Source: Lachnoanaerobaculum sp. OBRC5-5 (GTDB taxonomy: Bacteria > Bacillota > Clostridia > Lachnospirales > Lachnospiraceae). Taken from it: a stretch of DNA of 64,000 nt. Within the stretch, counting starts at the first letter, position 1. Each line of letters opens with the position of its first letter. The DNA is taken from positions 1,550,391-1,614,390 of the forward strand of contig NZ_JH815185.1 in NCBI RefSeq assembly GCF_000296385.1, given 5' to 3'. This document shows positions 9,027 to 18,449 of this stretch, one piece after another. Under the pieces are notes generated by a model. That model was given only the letters and a program-made list of their open reading frames with translations, made no database searches and was not told the DNA's origin. Position numbers and translations under genes: made by a program.

Positions 9027-9403
9027 GCTCCCTCCTTCGCTTTATGTTCCGGATAAAACTCTTCCACTTTTTTACAAAATTCTTCTTTACTTATTATCTT
9101 TCTTGATTTGTCTACAAGTTCTTCAAGCTCTTTATATATGATGCTTTTCTTGTTTTCCTTTATAACATCCATATCTGCTACAAAACTTCCGACACCTTTT
9201 ACGCTGTATACATAGCCCTGGCGCTCCAACTCGATATATGCCTTTTGTATAGTATTTGGATTTATCGAGAGGTCTACAGCAAGACTACGTACAGACGGAA
9301 GCTTATCTCCGGGCTCCAATGCCCCGATAAGCATAAGATCCGAAAGCCTGTCCACCACCTGTTCGTAGATGGCTCTCTTATCTCTTGAGTCAATTACAAT
9401 CAT
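9023..9403 (-). CDS. YtrA-like GntR-family repressor
   Basis: A 126-residue one-domain regulator: a winged-helix DNA-binding domain (residues 10-75; KLPSVRSLAVDLSINPNTIQKAY) plus a short dimerising C-terminal helix, which is the YtrA subfamily that controls adjacent ABC exporters. It is the first gene of the regulator-ATPase-permease operon. The promoter and a wide inverted repeat directly upstream fit autorepression relieved by an envelope-active compound. Identification of the subfamily is confident from size and neighbours. Confidence 0.92.
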   Translation of the reverse strand: MIVIDSRDKRAIYEQVVDRLSDLMLIGALEPGDKLPSVRSLAVDLSINPNTIQKAYIELERQGYVYSVKGVGSFVADMDVIKENKKSIIYKELEELVDKSRKIISKEEFCKKVEEFYPEHKAKEGA

Positions 9404-9416
9404 AGATTTCTCCTTT

Positions 9417-9473
9417 TAACTGTATTATCTATCATAGTACAGTTAATATAGCATTTTTTTTATATTTTTTCAA
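9417..9473 (-). promoter_or_regulatory. Promoter and operator of the YtrA-like operon
   Basis: On the minus strand TTGAAA (9468-9473), 17 bases, TATATT (9445-9450). Just downstream of and touching -10 is the inverted repeat TAACTGTA (9438-9445)/TACAGTTA (9417-9424) with a 13-base spacer, covering the transcription start. This is where a YtrA-type dimer would be expected to bind. Confidence 0.65.
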
Positions 9474-9568
9474 TGTTTTCTTTCGACCTTTATTCATTAA
9501 TCCATTTTCGTAGCTGTGTATTAGAATCATTTCTTATTGAATTCAAAACCATGTTTTTCCATAAAAAA

Positions 9569-9617
9569 TACCGACCTCCTAATCGTTAGATTTTGGTCTA
9601 ACTTTTAGTGGTCGGTA
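9569..9617. other. Nested inverted repeats in an intergenic region
   Basis: TACCGACC (9569-9576) pairs perfectly with GGTCGGTA (9610-9617), and inside it GTTAGA (9585-9590) pairs with TCTAAC (9597-9602). The octamer AATCGTTA appears at 9581-9588 and again at 9620-9627. There is no clean T run directly after the outer stem, so it does not look like a simple terminator; it could be a small structured RNA, a regulatory site or the remnant of a mobile element end. Confidence 0.4.
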
Positions 9618-9655
9618 CCAATCGTTAAGACAACAGCCTTTTTATAAATTCAAAA

Positions 9656-10102
9656 TCATTTGTTTTTTCCTGACACTTCCAAAAATAATACTACAATTCC
9701 ACAAACACCTGCAAGAATGAAACTAATCATTCCAAAGCACACATCCATAATATTACTCATATCCATACAGTAGATATGTGCAGCTACTGTTACAAAAGCT
9801 GCAATTATCAAAAACAAATATATAACTACCATTATGTTGGAATTTATCTTCTTATCCTTACTTAACTTACCATTATCATATAATAAAAGCCCATCTTCTT
9901 CACTTTTATCTCTCCTTTTTGAAAATTCAAAAACTACCTCTACAATAAATACAATGCCACAAACAATATTCAGCACAACACCAAAGACCGCCGTAGTGCT
10001 CACCACCCTCATTTCATTATAAAAGAATACTGCCGAATATAGAAAGCCTATGGCAAAACAAAAACACAGTAAAACTTTAAAAACATTTTTCATAAACTTC
10101 AT
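9656..10102 (-). CDS. Small four-helix membrane protein, unknown
   Basis: 148 residues with four hydrophobic segments (about 7-27, 36-58, 90-112, 120-142) and a charged cytoplasmic loop (KRRDKSEEDG...KDKK) between the second and third. It is flanked by non-coding DNA on both sides (9404-9655 and 10103-10344) and seems to be a single-gene unit. No recognised family and no informative neighbour. Coding status is supported by frame length and the membrane pattern. Confidence 0.6.
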   Translation of the reverse strand: MKFMKNVFKVLLCFCFAIGFLYSAVFFYNEMRVVSTTAVFGVVLNIVCGIVFIVEVVFEFSKRRDKSEEDGLLLYDNGKLSKDKKINSNIMVVIYLFLIIAAFVTVAAHIYCMDMSNIMDVCFGMISFILAGVCGIVVLFLEVSGKNK

Positions 10103-10303
10103 TCCTTAAATATACTCAGGTACATGTAAATATTAGATCACTTTAATAATACTATATAAACAAAATAATACAATCCTTTTATTTTTATCTATTATGCGGT
10201 ATACTAGTAAGGTAGGGTTATTATAATTAAAAATATATAAATACTAACAAACCGAGCCCTTATACTAAATTTATACTATGATATAGCAAAAAAAACAAAA
10301 AAA

Positions 10304-10312
10304 TGTTATAAT
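10304..10312 (+). promoter_or_regulatory. Extended -10 promoter of typA
   Basis: TGTTATAAT, a perfect extended -10 (TGn-TATAAT), lies 33 bases upstream of the typA ATG. The -35 region is only A-rich. A GAGGAAG ribosome site stands between it and the start codon. The rest of 10103-10303 shows no gene or clear structure. Confidence 0.55.
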
Positions 10313-10344
10313 AGTTATTTGTAAATTTTTATGAGGAAGAATAT

Positions 10345-12180
10345 ATGATAACAAAAAGAGAAGATATAAGAAATATTGCCATTATCGCCCATGTAGACCA
10401 CGGTAAAACTACATTGGTCGATCAGCTCTTAAAACAAAGCGGTGTTTTCAGGGCAAATCAGGAAGTGGCTGAAAGAGTAATGGACTCAAATGATATAGAG
10501 AGAGAAAGAGGAATCACCATTCTGTCAAAAAATACGGCAGTACACTATGGTGATACCAAGATAAATATCATAGATACACCGGGACATGCTGACTTCGGCG
10601 GAGAGGTGGAGCGTGTTCTTAAGATGGTAAATGGTGTTGTTTTGGTAGTAGATGCCTATGAAGGCGCTATGCCTCAGACAAAGTTCGTTCTAAGAAAAGC
10701 TCTTGAGCTTGACCTTGAAGTACTTTGCCTTATCAATAAATGTGACAGAGAAGAAGCAAGACCTGAGGAAGTTGTTGATGAGATCCTGGAGCTTTTACTT
10801 GACCTTGATGCAAACGAGCATCAGCTTGATTGTCCTTTCCTCTTTGCAAGTGCAAGAGGCGGCTGGGCAAGATACAATGTAAATGATACCAATGAGGATA
10901 TGAAGCCTTTATTTGAGACTATAATCAAGCATATACCTGCACCTACAGGTGATGAAGATGCGGACCCTCAGGTACTTATCAGTACAATCGACTACAATGA
11001 ATATGTAGGTAGAATCGGTGTAGGTAAAGTCGATAACGGTGTTATCAAGGTAAATCAGGAAGTTGCTTTGGTAAACCACCACGACCCTGATAAGATGAAA
11101 AAAGTAAAAATAGGTAAGCTTTATGAATATGAAGGCTTAAACAGAGTTGAAGTTAATGAAGCAAGAATAGGTTCAATAGTAGCCATTTCAGGTATTCCCG
11201 ATATTCATATAGGAGATACTCTGACATCGGTTGAAAATCCCGAGGCAATTCCTTTCCAAAAGATTTCAGAGCCTACAATCTCTATGAACTTTATGGTAAA
11301 TGACTCTCCTCTTGCAGGTAGAGAAGGAAAATACATCACTTCAAGACATTTGCGTGAAAGACTTTTTAGAGAGTTAAATACCGATGTCAGCCTCAGAGTT
11401 GAGGAAACAGAGTCTCCTGATTGTTTTAAGGTGTCAGGTAGAGGCGAGCTTCACCTTTCAGTTCTTATAGAGAATATGAGAAGAGAAGGTTTTGAGTTTG
11501 CTGTAAGTAAGGCCGAAGTTATTTATCACTATGATGAGAGAAACCAAAAGCAGGAGCCTATGGAGCTTGCATTTGTAGATGTTCCTGACGAGTTCTCAGG
11601 TGCCGTTATTCAAAAGCTTACATCTAGAAAGGGTGAACTTCAGGGAATGAGTCCGACACATGGCGGATATACAAGACTCCAATTCCTTATTCCTTCCCGA
11701 GGTCTTATAGGCTACAGAGGTGAGTTTATGACAGACACCAAGGGAAACGGTATTCTCAATACAGAGTTTGACGGTTATGCTCCATATAAGGGTGATATGT
11801 TCTATAGAAAGACCGGTTCTCTTATCGCTTTTGAGAGCGGCGAGTCTATTACCTACGGCCTTTTCAATGCACAGGAGCGCGGTACTTTATTTATCGGTCC
11901 CGGAGAAAAGGTATATGCAGGTATGGTTATCGGTAAGAACGGTAAGGCTGAGGATGTTGAAATCAATGTATGTAAGACAAAGAAACTTACAAATACAAGA
12001 TCATCCAGTGCGGATGAGGCGCTCAGACTTGTTACACCGAAAGTCATGAGCCTTGAGGAATCACTTGAATTTATAGATACCGATGAGCTTTTAGAGGTAA
12101 CTCCTGAAAATCTTCGTATCAGAAAGAAAATCCTCGATCCGACACTTAGAAAACGTTCTATGATAAAGTCGAAGCAATAA
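10345..12180 (+). CDS. typA: Ribosome-associated GTPase TypA/BipA
   Basis: Translational GTPase that binds the ribosome and assists 50S assembly and stress or low-temperature growth. G motifs are AHVDHGKTT (G1), RGITI (G2), DTPGHADF (G3) and NKCD (G4), followed by the EF-G-like beta-barrel, the alpha/beta domains and the TypA-specific C-terminal domain (GERGTLF... TRSSSADEALRL). 611 residues is the normal length. It is a single-gene transcript with its own extended -10 promoter and terminator. Confidence 0.98.
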   Translation: MITKREDIRNIAIIAHVDHGKTTLVDQLLKQSGVFRANQEVAERVMDSNDIERERGITILSKNTAVHYGDTKINIIDTPGHADFGGEVERVLKMVNGVVLVVDAYEGAMPQTKFVLRKALELDLEVLCLINKCDREEARPEEVVDEILELLLDLDANEHQLDCPFLFASARGGWARYNVNDTNEDMKPLFETIIKHIPAPTGDEDADPQVLISTIDYNEYVGRIGVGKVDNGVIKVNQEVALVNHHDPDKMKKVKIGKLYEYEGLNRVEVNEARIGSIVAISGIPDIHIGDTLTSVENPEAIPFQKISEPTISMNFMVNDSPLAGREGKYITSRHLRERLFRELNTDVSLRVEETESPDCFKVSGRGELHLSVLIENMRREGFEFAVSKAEVIYHYDERNQKQEPMELAFVDVPDEFSGAVIQKLTSRKGELQGMSPTHGGYTRLQFLIPSRGLIGYRGEFMTDTKGNGILNTEFDGYAPYKGDMFYRKTGSLIAFESGESITYGLFNAQERGTLFIGPGEKVYAGMVIGKNGKAEDVEINVCKTKKLTNTRSSSADEALRLVTPKVMSLEESLEFIDTDELLEVTPENLRIRKKILDPTLRKRSMIKSKQ

Positions 12181-12185
12181 TATAT

Positions 12186-12215
12186 AAAGGTATCCGCTTT
12201 TGGATGCCTTTTTTT
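12186..12215 (+). terminator. Rho-independent terminator after typA
   Basis: AAAGGTATCC pairs with GGATGCCTTT around a short GCTTTT loop and runs into a seven-base T tract; it starts six bases after the typA stop. Confidence 0.85.
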
Positions 12216-12344
12216 ATTAATAATAGCTTATAAAAAATAAAGATTATTTAAAGCTGATAGCCTATATTAAATTAATGATGTATAATTCGGTATAAGGGCA
12301 AATGCTCCGGATTATTTATGTAAATTTATTTTGAAAAGGAAAAA

Positions 12345-15341
12345 GTGATGAATAAAGAGAATGAAAATAAAACTCCCGAGAAAAGCTCCAAGTCACCCGG
12401 ATCAAGAAAAAAGAAATATATAAACAAATTTATATTTCAGGCTGTAAAGACATTTTTTCTTGCACTGCTTGTAGTGACCGTTCTTGGAGGTGCCATGGCG
12501 GTAGGCATGATAAAGGGTATTATAGACAATGCCCCTGATGTGGACGTTGACAGTATTGTTCCTTTAGGATATGCCACCACAGTATACAATGCATCCGGTC
12601 AGGTTACCGATACCTTGGTAATGGCCGGTTCAAACCGTGAAGAGGTAACTTATGACGAACTTCCGAAAGTTCTTATTGATGCATTCGTGGCAATAGAGGA
12701 CTCCCGATTTTGGAAGCATAACGGAATAGATACCAGAGCTATACTCAGAGCGGTCAGCGGTGTAATAACCGGAAACAGTTCATCAGGTGGCGGCTCTACC
12801 ATAACACAGCAGCTTATAAAGAATAATGTGTTCAACGGCGGTAGAGAAAGAAGTTTCGGAGAAAAGGTAGAAAGAAAATTCCAGGAAATGTATCTTGCCG
12901 TAAAGCTTGAAAAACAGATGGATAAAAAGTTGATACTTACAAATTATCTGAATACCATCAACCTTGGAAGCAACTCACTGGGAGTAAAAGTTGCCGCAAG
13001 AAGGTACTTCGGAAAGGAAGTATCCGACTTGACTCTTTCCGAAGCCACTGTAATAGCCGGTATAACAAAGGGGCCTACCAAGTACAACCCTATTACCGGT
13101 CAGGAGGCAAATTCCGAAAGAAGAAAAATAATACTTCAATATATGTATGAGCAGGGTTATATCACAAAGGAACAGCAGGAGGAGGCTCTTGCAGATGATG
13201 TGTATTCAAGAATCCAAAATATAAATACGCTTGCAAAGGAAAAAAATAATCACTACAGCTATTTTACAGATGCTTTAATTTCACAGGTTACATCCGCATT
13301 TATAAATGAACTGGGATATACCGAAACTCAGGCACATAATCTTTTGTACAGCGGAGGTCTCTCAATATATACCACTCAGGATCCTTCACTTCAGCAGATT
13401 GTGGACAGCGAAGTCAACAATCCTGAAAACTATCCTGATACAAAGTATGCACTTGAATACAGACTTACAGTCACAGACAGTGAAAAGAACACACATAATT
13501 ATTCCGAAAAGGATATTAACAAATACCATTCAGATGTGCTTCACGACGGCTTCAACGGACTTTATACCACTGAGGATGCCGCAAAAGCGGATGCTGAAAG
13601 CTATAAAGCTACAGTCGTTAAAGATGGCGATACAGTAGTAGGTGAAAGTGTAAAAACTGTTTTGGAGCCTCAGGTTTCCTTTGTTCTTATGGATCAAAAA
13701 ACAGGTGCCGTAAAGGCTATAAACGGAGGTAGAGGTGAAAAGACATCTTCTCTTTCTCTAAACAGGGCTACAAATACTACCAGACAGCCGGGTTCAACTT
13801 TTAAGGTAGTGTCATCATTTGCACCTGCACTTGATACCAGCGGTGATACTTTGGCTACAACATATTATGACGCCGAATATACAATAGGAGAAAAAACTTT
13901 CCAAAACTGGTATGACAAACAGGGATATATGGGATGGTCAAGCATTCGTGACGGTATCATATATTCTATGAATATAGTTGCATTAAAAACACTTATGGAA
14001 ACCGTAACACCGAGAGTCGGAGTACAGTATGCCAAGGACTTCGGTATTACCACTCTTACGGATCAGGACTACAATGCATCCCTTGCACTCGGAGGTCTTA
14101 CAAAGGGTGTTACAAACCTTGAGCTTACAGGTGCCTTTGCGACAATAGCAAATCAAGGTGTATATACAAAGCCTGTCTTCTTTACAAAGATTGTAGACCA
14201 CAACGGAAAGACCTTGATTGACAATACTACACCTCAGACTCACAGAGTTATAAAGGATTCAACCGCATTTCTTCTTACAGATGCTATGGCGGCATCTACA
14301 GAGAACAACAGAAAGTTTGCAAGCAGCGGAATAAATATAAATTCCACATCTACCAGAGCTCATCTCGATAATATGAGTGTAGCAGGTAAGTCAGGTACAA
14401 CTTCCAAGAATGTTGACGTATGGTTTGTAGGATTTACACCATATTATACTGCAGGAGTATGGGCAGGATGTGATGAAAACCAAACTCTCTCAGACAATGG
14501 AGGTACAAGCTTCCACAAGGATATATGGCGAAAGATAATGACTAAAGTTTCAGAGGGTTCCGAGGATATAGGCTTCCCTGTTCCAGATTCCGTTGAAACC
14601 GCAGTTGTCTGCAGAAAGTCCGGAAAACTTCCTATACCGGGAGTTTGTGACCACGACCCTCGTGGCGATTCCACATATACGGAATATTTTGCCAAAGGAA
14701 CTGTGCCTACAGAAGTATGCGATCACCACACTACAGTAACGGTATGTAGCGAAAGCGGTCTTTTGCCTACTGCAAACTGCCCGAATACGGTTACAAAGGT
14801 TGCACTTATAGTTCCAAGCGGACAATCAAATACCGATGATTCACAGTATGCGGTACCTACAGCCACATGTACCATCCACGGCGGACCGAGTCAAATTATT
14901 GATCCTAATGCGCCTACGGCAAATGACGGAGAAGATGCAGGAGTCGGTGTGTCACCAAGGGTAAGTGTAAATCATCCGGTTGTGAATCCGAAACAAAATA
15001 ATGTAACTGTCGGTGTGGCACCGAACGGGGATGTTGTCGGAGCGGCACCGGGAAGTAATTCATCCGGCCAATCACCTAATACAATTGTTGCTCCAAGTAA
15101 GGCAAACTCAAACAGTTCAAAACCTAAGAGGCAGCCTTCAGAAATAAAAATTCCCGAGACTACCACAGCCTCACCTATAAATACAGGCCCGTCTTCAAAA
15201 GGACCTGAGGATTCCGACGTATTACACGGCCCCGGAGTTACTCCGACCACTGAAGCACCACGTACGGGACCCGGTGCTCATATGTCCACTGAAGGTCCGG
15301 GAGGCCAAGGTTCTCCGGTACTTATAGGACCCGGGCAATAA
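12345..15341 (+). CDS. Class A penicillin-binding protein (PBP1a type)
   Basis: Bifunctional peptidoglycan synthase. Residues 1-25 are basic and cytoplasmic, followed by one signal-anchor helix (about 30-55). The GT51 glycosyltransferase has EDSRFWKHNGID and GGSTITQQL motifs; the transpeptidase has SxxK in PGSTFK (near residue 483), SMN in the second motif and KSGT in SGKSGTTS (near 681). After the catalytic domain come two Cys-containing small repeats (VCDHHTTVTVC and similar) and a low-complexity Pro/Gly/Ser/Thr tail of about 140 residues ending in repeated GPG. At 998 residues it is long for the class because of this tail. Start is GTG 12345 or ATG 12348 after AAAAGGA. Confidence 0.95.
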   Translation: MMNKENENKTPEKSSKSPGSRKKKYINKFIFQAVKTFFLALLVVTVLGGAMAVGMIKGIIDNAPDVDVDSIVPLGYATTVYNASGQVTDTLVMAGSNREEVTYDELPKVLIDAFVAIEDSRFWKHNGIDTRAILRAVSGVITGNSSSGGGSTITQQLIKNNVFNGGRERSFGEKVERKFQEMYLAVKLEKQMDKKLILTNYLNTINLGSNSLGVKVAARRYFGKEVSDLTLSEATVIAGITKGPTKYNPITGQEANSERRKIILQYMYEQGYITKEQQEEALADDVYSRIQNINTLAKEKNNHYSYFTDALISQVTSAFINELGYTETQAHNLLYSGGLSIYTTQDPSLQQIVDSEVNNPENYPDTKYALEYRLTVTDSEKNTHNYSEKDINKYHSDVLHDGFNGLYTTEDAAKADAESYKATVVKDGDTVVGESVKTVLEPQVSFVLMDQKTGAVKAINGGRGEKTSSLSLNRATNTTRQPGSTFKVVSSFAPALDTSGDTLATTYYDAEYTIGEKTFQNWYDKQGYMGWSSIRDGIIYSMNIVALKTLMETVTPRVGVQYAKDFGITTLTDQDYNASLALGGLTKGVTNLELTGAFATIANQGVYTKPVFFTKIVDHNGKTLIDNTTPQTHRVIKDSTAFLLTDAMAASTENNRKFASSGININSTSTRAHLDNMSVAGKSGTTSKNVDVWFVGFTPYYTAGVWAGCDENQTLSDNGGTSFHKDIWRKIMTKVSEGSEDIGFPVPDSVETAVVCRKSGKLPIPGVCDHDPRGDSTYTEYFAKGTVPTEVCDHHTTVTVCSESGLLPTANCPNTVTKVALIVPSGQSNTDDSQYAVPTATCTIHGGPSQIIDPNAPTANDGEDAGVGVSPRVSVNHPVVNPKQNNVTVGVAPNGDVVGAAPGSNSSGQSPNTIVAPSKANSNSSKPKRQPSEIKIPETTTASPINTGPSSKGPEDSDVLHGPGVTPTTEAPRTGPGAHMSTEGPGGQGSPVLIGPGQ

Positions 15342-15357
15342 TATTCAAACAAAAAAC

Positions 15358-15386
15358 GAGCTCTACAATTTGTAGAGCTCACTTTT
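15358..15386. terminator. Bidirectional terminator between converging genes
   Basis: A 23-base near-perfect palindrome, GAGCTCTACAA/TTGTAGAGCTC (15358-15380), has an A run on its left and a T run on its right, so it can stop both the penicillin-binding protein transcript and the leftward ABC importer transcript. Confidence 0.9.
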
Positions 15387-16178
15387 TTATTCACCTAAAA
15401 TCATCTTATCGGTCAATACGGCATCCGTTCCGGAATACAATTCCATCACATCCGAAACCGTCATATTCTTTCTCATATCACCTTCAAGAACTTTTAATAT
15501 GCTGCCGTTATTCATAACTATTGTTTTATTTCCGAAATGCAAGGCATCTTTGATATTATGTGTAATCATCAAGGTTGTAATATTATTTTCGGTTACTATC
15601 CTGTTAGTTATTTCCATTATCTTCTTACTGGTCTTGGGATCAAGTGCCGCAGTATGCTCATCAAGTAGCAAAAGTTCAGGTGTTTCCATAGTAGCCATTA
15701 AAAGAGTAAGCGCCTGTCTTTGTCCGCCGCTGAGTCCTCCGACTTCATTTTTCAATCTGTGCTCAAGCCCCAAGCCAAGTTTTGTGCATACAGATTTGAA
15801 ATACTCTCTGTCACTTCTTCTTACTCCAAGTCCGAATCTCACCTTTTTACCGCGGCTGTATGCCAGTCCCATATTTTCTTCTATCGTCATATGAGGTGCC
15901 GTACCCTTTAGTGGGTCCTGATACAGCCTGCCTATGAATCTTGCTCTTTTATGCTCCTTCATATATGTGATATCAAGGCCGTTATTATATATTCTTCCGC
16001 TCTCCACTTCTATATTACCTGCAATCGCATTTAACATAGTGGATTTTCCTGCACCGTTACTGCCTATTACAGTTACAAAATCTCCGTCATTCAATTTAAG
16101 ATTCAAATCACATAAGGCCTTTTTCTCATTTACAGTGTCCTTATTAAATATTACATTAACATTTTTAATTTCCAGCAT
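15387..16178 (-). CDS. ABC importer ATP-binding protein (TrpZ-like)
   Basis: ATPase of the three-gene importer. Walker A is GSNGAGKS, signature LSGGQRQALT and Walker B LLLDEHTAALDP with the switch His in MITHN. The family is the one paired with ABC_sub_bind lipoproteins. The frame opens at 16199, but GGAGAAAG lies just before ATG 16178, which also begins the usual MLEIKNV sequence. It overlaps the permease gene by 14 bases. The upstream T-box suggests an aromatic amino acid substrate. Confidence 0.93.
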   Translation of the reverse strand: MLEIKNVNVIFNKDTVNEKKALCDLNLKLNDGDFVTVIGSNGAGKSTMLNAIAGNIEVESGRIYNNGLDITYMKEHKRARFIGRLYQDPLKGTAPHMTIEENMGLAYSRGKKVRFGLGVRRSDREYFKSVCTKLGLGLEHRLKNEVGGLSGGQRQALTLLMATMETPELLLLDEHTAALDPKTSKKIMEITNRIVTENNITTLMITHNIKDALHFGNKTIVMNNGSILKVLEGDMRKNMTVSDVMELYSGTDAVLTDKMILGE

Positions 16179-17064
16179 GTATCTTTCTCCATCTTGCAAT
16201 TGTAGGCTTTATCAAAGGTATACTTATTGCAATCACAACTATTACCGCTGAGAAAAGCTTTAAGTATATGGCAGGAAGCCCAAGTCCGAATGCTACCGCA
16301 AGCATTATACGATATATTATCGCACCTACTACCACGGCAATCAAATGTCTTAACATCCCTCTTTTTCCTATAACAGTCTCTCCTATTATGATACTTGCAA
16401 GTCCAAGTACCAGCATTCCGGTTCCTACTCCATGTGTAGCTGTCATATTATACTGTGCATATATTGCACCGGAGAAGGCTACTATAAGATTACAAAGTGC
16501 AAATCCCAGTATTTTCATAGCATCTGTATTTATACTTGAACTTCTTACCATTGCCTCATTATCACCGGTAGCTCTAAGAGAAAGTCCTACCTGAGTCATT
16601 AAAAACAACTTTAATGCGGCTACCAAAACAACAACAATTATAAACAGTAAAATCAACTTTCCTATGTCGGTTGTACCTATAAAAAACTTTCCTTCAAAAG
16701 GAGTAAATACAGTCTTTTCACCGTAGAAGAAAACACTTGGCTTATCACCCATTACAAAGAGATTTATAGAATACAAACCCGTCATTGTAAGTATTCCTGC
16801 CAATATAGCATGGATTTTCAATTTTGTATGTAATATACCGGTAACAATGCCTGCAATCATTCCGCCTAAGGCACCCATTAAAAGTCCCATAGTCGGATTT
16901 TTAGCTACAGACCATATAGCACTGTAAGCCAGGCCTATAACAAAACTTCCGTCCACCGTCAAATCCGGCAGGTCCAAAATTCTGAAAGCTATAAATAATC
17001 CCAGTGATAATATTGCAAATATCAGTCCAAGTTCAATACTACCCAGTAATGTTGATAATGTCAT
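16165..17064 (-). CDS. ABC importer permease (TrpY-like)
   Basis: A 299-residue permease of the BPD_transp_2 (LivH-like) fold with about eight to nine transmembrane helices. The segment LRATGDNEAMVRSSSINTD is the conserved cytoplasmic coupling region of this family. It lies between the binding-protein gene (8 bases apart) and the ATPase gene (overlap), forming the membrane channel of the importer. Substrate is inferred from the T-box, not from the protein itself. Confidence 0.92.
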   Translation of the reverse strand: MTLSTLLGSIELGLIFAILSLGLFIAFRILDLPDLTVDGSFVIGLAYSAIWSVAKNPTMGLLMGALGGMIAGIVTGILHTKLKIHAILAGILTMTGLYSINLFVMGDKPSVFFYGEKTVFTPFEGKFFIGTTDIGKLILLFIIVVVLVAALKLFLMTQVGLSLRATGDNEAMVRSSSINTDAMKILGFALCNLIVAFSGAIYAQYNMTATHGVGTGMLVLGLASIIIGETVIGKRGMLRHLIAVVVGAIIYRIMLAVAFGLGLPAIYLKLFSAVIVVIAISIPLIKPTIARWRKIHAGN

Positions 17065-17072
17065 TTTTACTC

Positions 17073-18140
17073 CTAATTATTTGATTTAATCTCGACAAAT
17101 TTCTTGTCTGTTTTGATGTTCTCAGGTATCTCTATACCGAGTGCGGCAGCTGTATCTGTATTTACATAGATAAACAAATCATCCTTAAATACTTTTACAG
17201 GGATTTCATTTACAGATTTTCCCTTAAGTATTTCATCCACCATCTTGGCTGTTTCTTTTCCGAGATCTGTATAGTCAATACCCACTGTAGCAAGACCGCC
17301 GTCCATTACCATAGAGTCGGCACCTACATATATAGGCTTTTTAGCCTTTATTGCCTCTGATGTAAGTATAGGCATAGCCTCTGCAACAGTATTGTCGTTT
17401 GATACAAATATCATATCCACTTTTTCAAAAAGTGATGCTGCTGCTGTCTGAAGGTCGGCACTTGTTGAAATACTTACTGTTTCAAGCTCAAGATTTTTCT
17501 CTTTTACATAGTTTTCAAGTAATCCGAGATTAGTTACAGAATTGTCCTCTCCCGGATTGTATATAAAGCCTACCTTCTTTACATCAGGAGTGATTTGAAG
17601 TGCCAGATCCATTATTTTATCAATCTGTACCGCATCACTTGTTCCTGTCATTCCCTTGTCAGGCGCATTCATATCTGTAAGTATTCCTGCACCTATAGGA
17701 TCTGTAACTGCAGAGAAAACTACAGGTGTTGTCTTTGTTAAACTCATAGCTCCCTGTGCTACAGGTGTAGCGATACCTACCACAACATCCTGCTTATCAC
17801 CCTCAAATCCCTGAACTATACTTGTGATATTTGACATATCTCCCTGTGCATTTTGGAATGTTATCTTAACGTTCTCACCGTCCACATATCCCAGGTTCTT
17901 TAACTCATCTTTAAATGAATTATATATTATATCAAGTGACTTATGCTCAACCAGCTGAATCACTCCGATTTTTTTCATCTCCGTGCTGTCTGTAGACTCC
18001 GCTTTTGCACTCTCTGCAGCACTGCTGTCTGCTGCTGTAGTTTCCGTATCAGTGCTCTGCGCCGTATCCGCCTTCGGTGTACATCCCGCCATCAAAGCCG
18101 CACCTATTGCAATAATTCCAAGTTTCTTTATTAAATTCAT
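17073..18140 (-). CDS. ABC importer substrate-binding lipoprotein (TrpX-like)
   Basis: A secreted lipoprotein: signal peptide with lipobox LMAGC (Cys about residue 20), a 35-residue Thr/Ser/Ala/Glu linker, then an ABC_sub_bind (PF04392-type) periplasmic-binding fold starting at KKIGVIQLVEH. Internal markers include VGIATPVAQ, PVVFSAVTDP and VGFIYNPGE, all typical of this family. It is the first gene after the T-box leader, so the whole importer should be induced when the cognate uncharged tRNA accumulates. Tryptophan or a precursor is the likely ligand. Confidence 0.92.
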   Translation of the reverse strand: MNLIKKLGIIAIGAALMAGCTPKADTAQSTDTETTAADSSAAESAKAESTDSTEMKKIGVIQLVEHKSLDIIYNSFKDELKNLGYVDGENVKITFQNAQGDMSNITSIVQGFEGDKQDVVVGIATPVAQGAMSLTKTTPVVFSAVTDPIGAGILTDMNAPDKGMTGTSDAVQIDKIMDLALQITPDVKKVGFIYNPGEDNSVTNLGLLENYVKEKNLELETVSISTSADLQTAAASLFEKVDMIFVSNDNTVAEAMPILTSEAIKAKKPIYVGADSMVMDGGLATVGIDYTDLGKETAKMVDEILKGKSVNEIPVKVFKDDLFIYVNTDTAAALGIEIPENIKTDKKFVEIKSNN

Positions 18141-18199
18141 TTTCTCCTCCTTAAGGCATTCGATATAGATATATATTTACCGACAGTGACCTTTGCACA

Positions 18200-18443
18200 A
18201 AAAACGCAGGCCCTCTTATCCAAAGGACAAGCAAAGCCTGCGGTACCACCTTCATTAGTAAAAATACTCTCTCTAAAAAAATGCCGACACATTTTCTGCC
18301 CGGTAACGGGAGCACCCGTCTTAGCTACTTGTTTCCTTTCACCTCGCCCTCATGGGTCCATATTAAAATCGTCATCCCTATCGGTTCTCAGCACCTCCGA
18401 CTCTCTGTGAGTAACTAATTTCTTTTCTCCCAATCAACGGTTT
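18200..18443 (-). promoter_or_regulatory. T-box leader, probably tryptophan-specific
   Basis: The minus strand carries the T-box sequence AAGGTGGTACCGCAGG (about 18237-18252) and, directly after it, a terminator whose stem pairs GCAGGC with GCCTGC before a run of T (18205-18243). Upstream is the AGAGAG box and a Stem I whose base pairs TTAGTTACT with AGTAGCTAA. The likely specifier is TGG at 18358-18360, in the context ATA-TGG-ACC, which has the usual AC(C/T) after the codon. This predicts control by tRNA-Trp, in line with known trpXYZ transport operons. Confidence 0.9.
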
Positions 18444-18449
18444 TATTAA

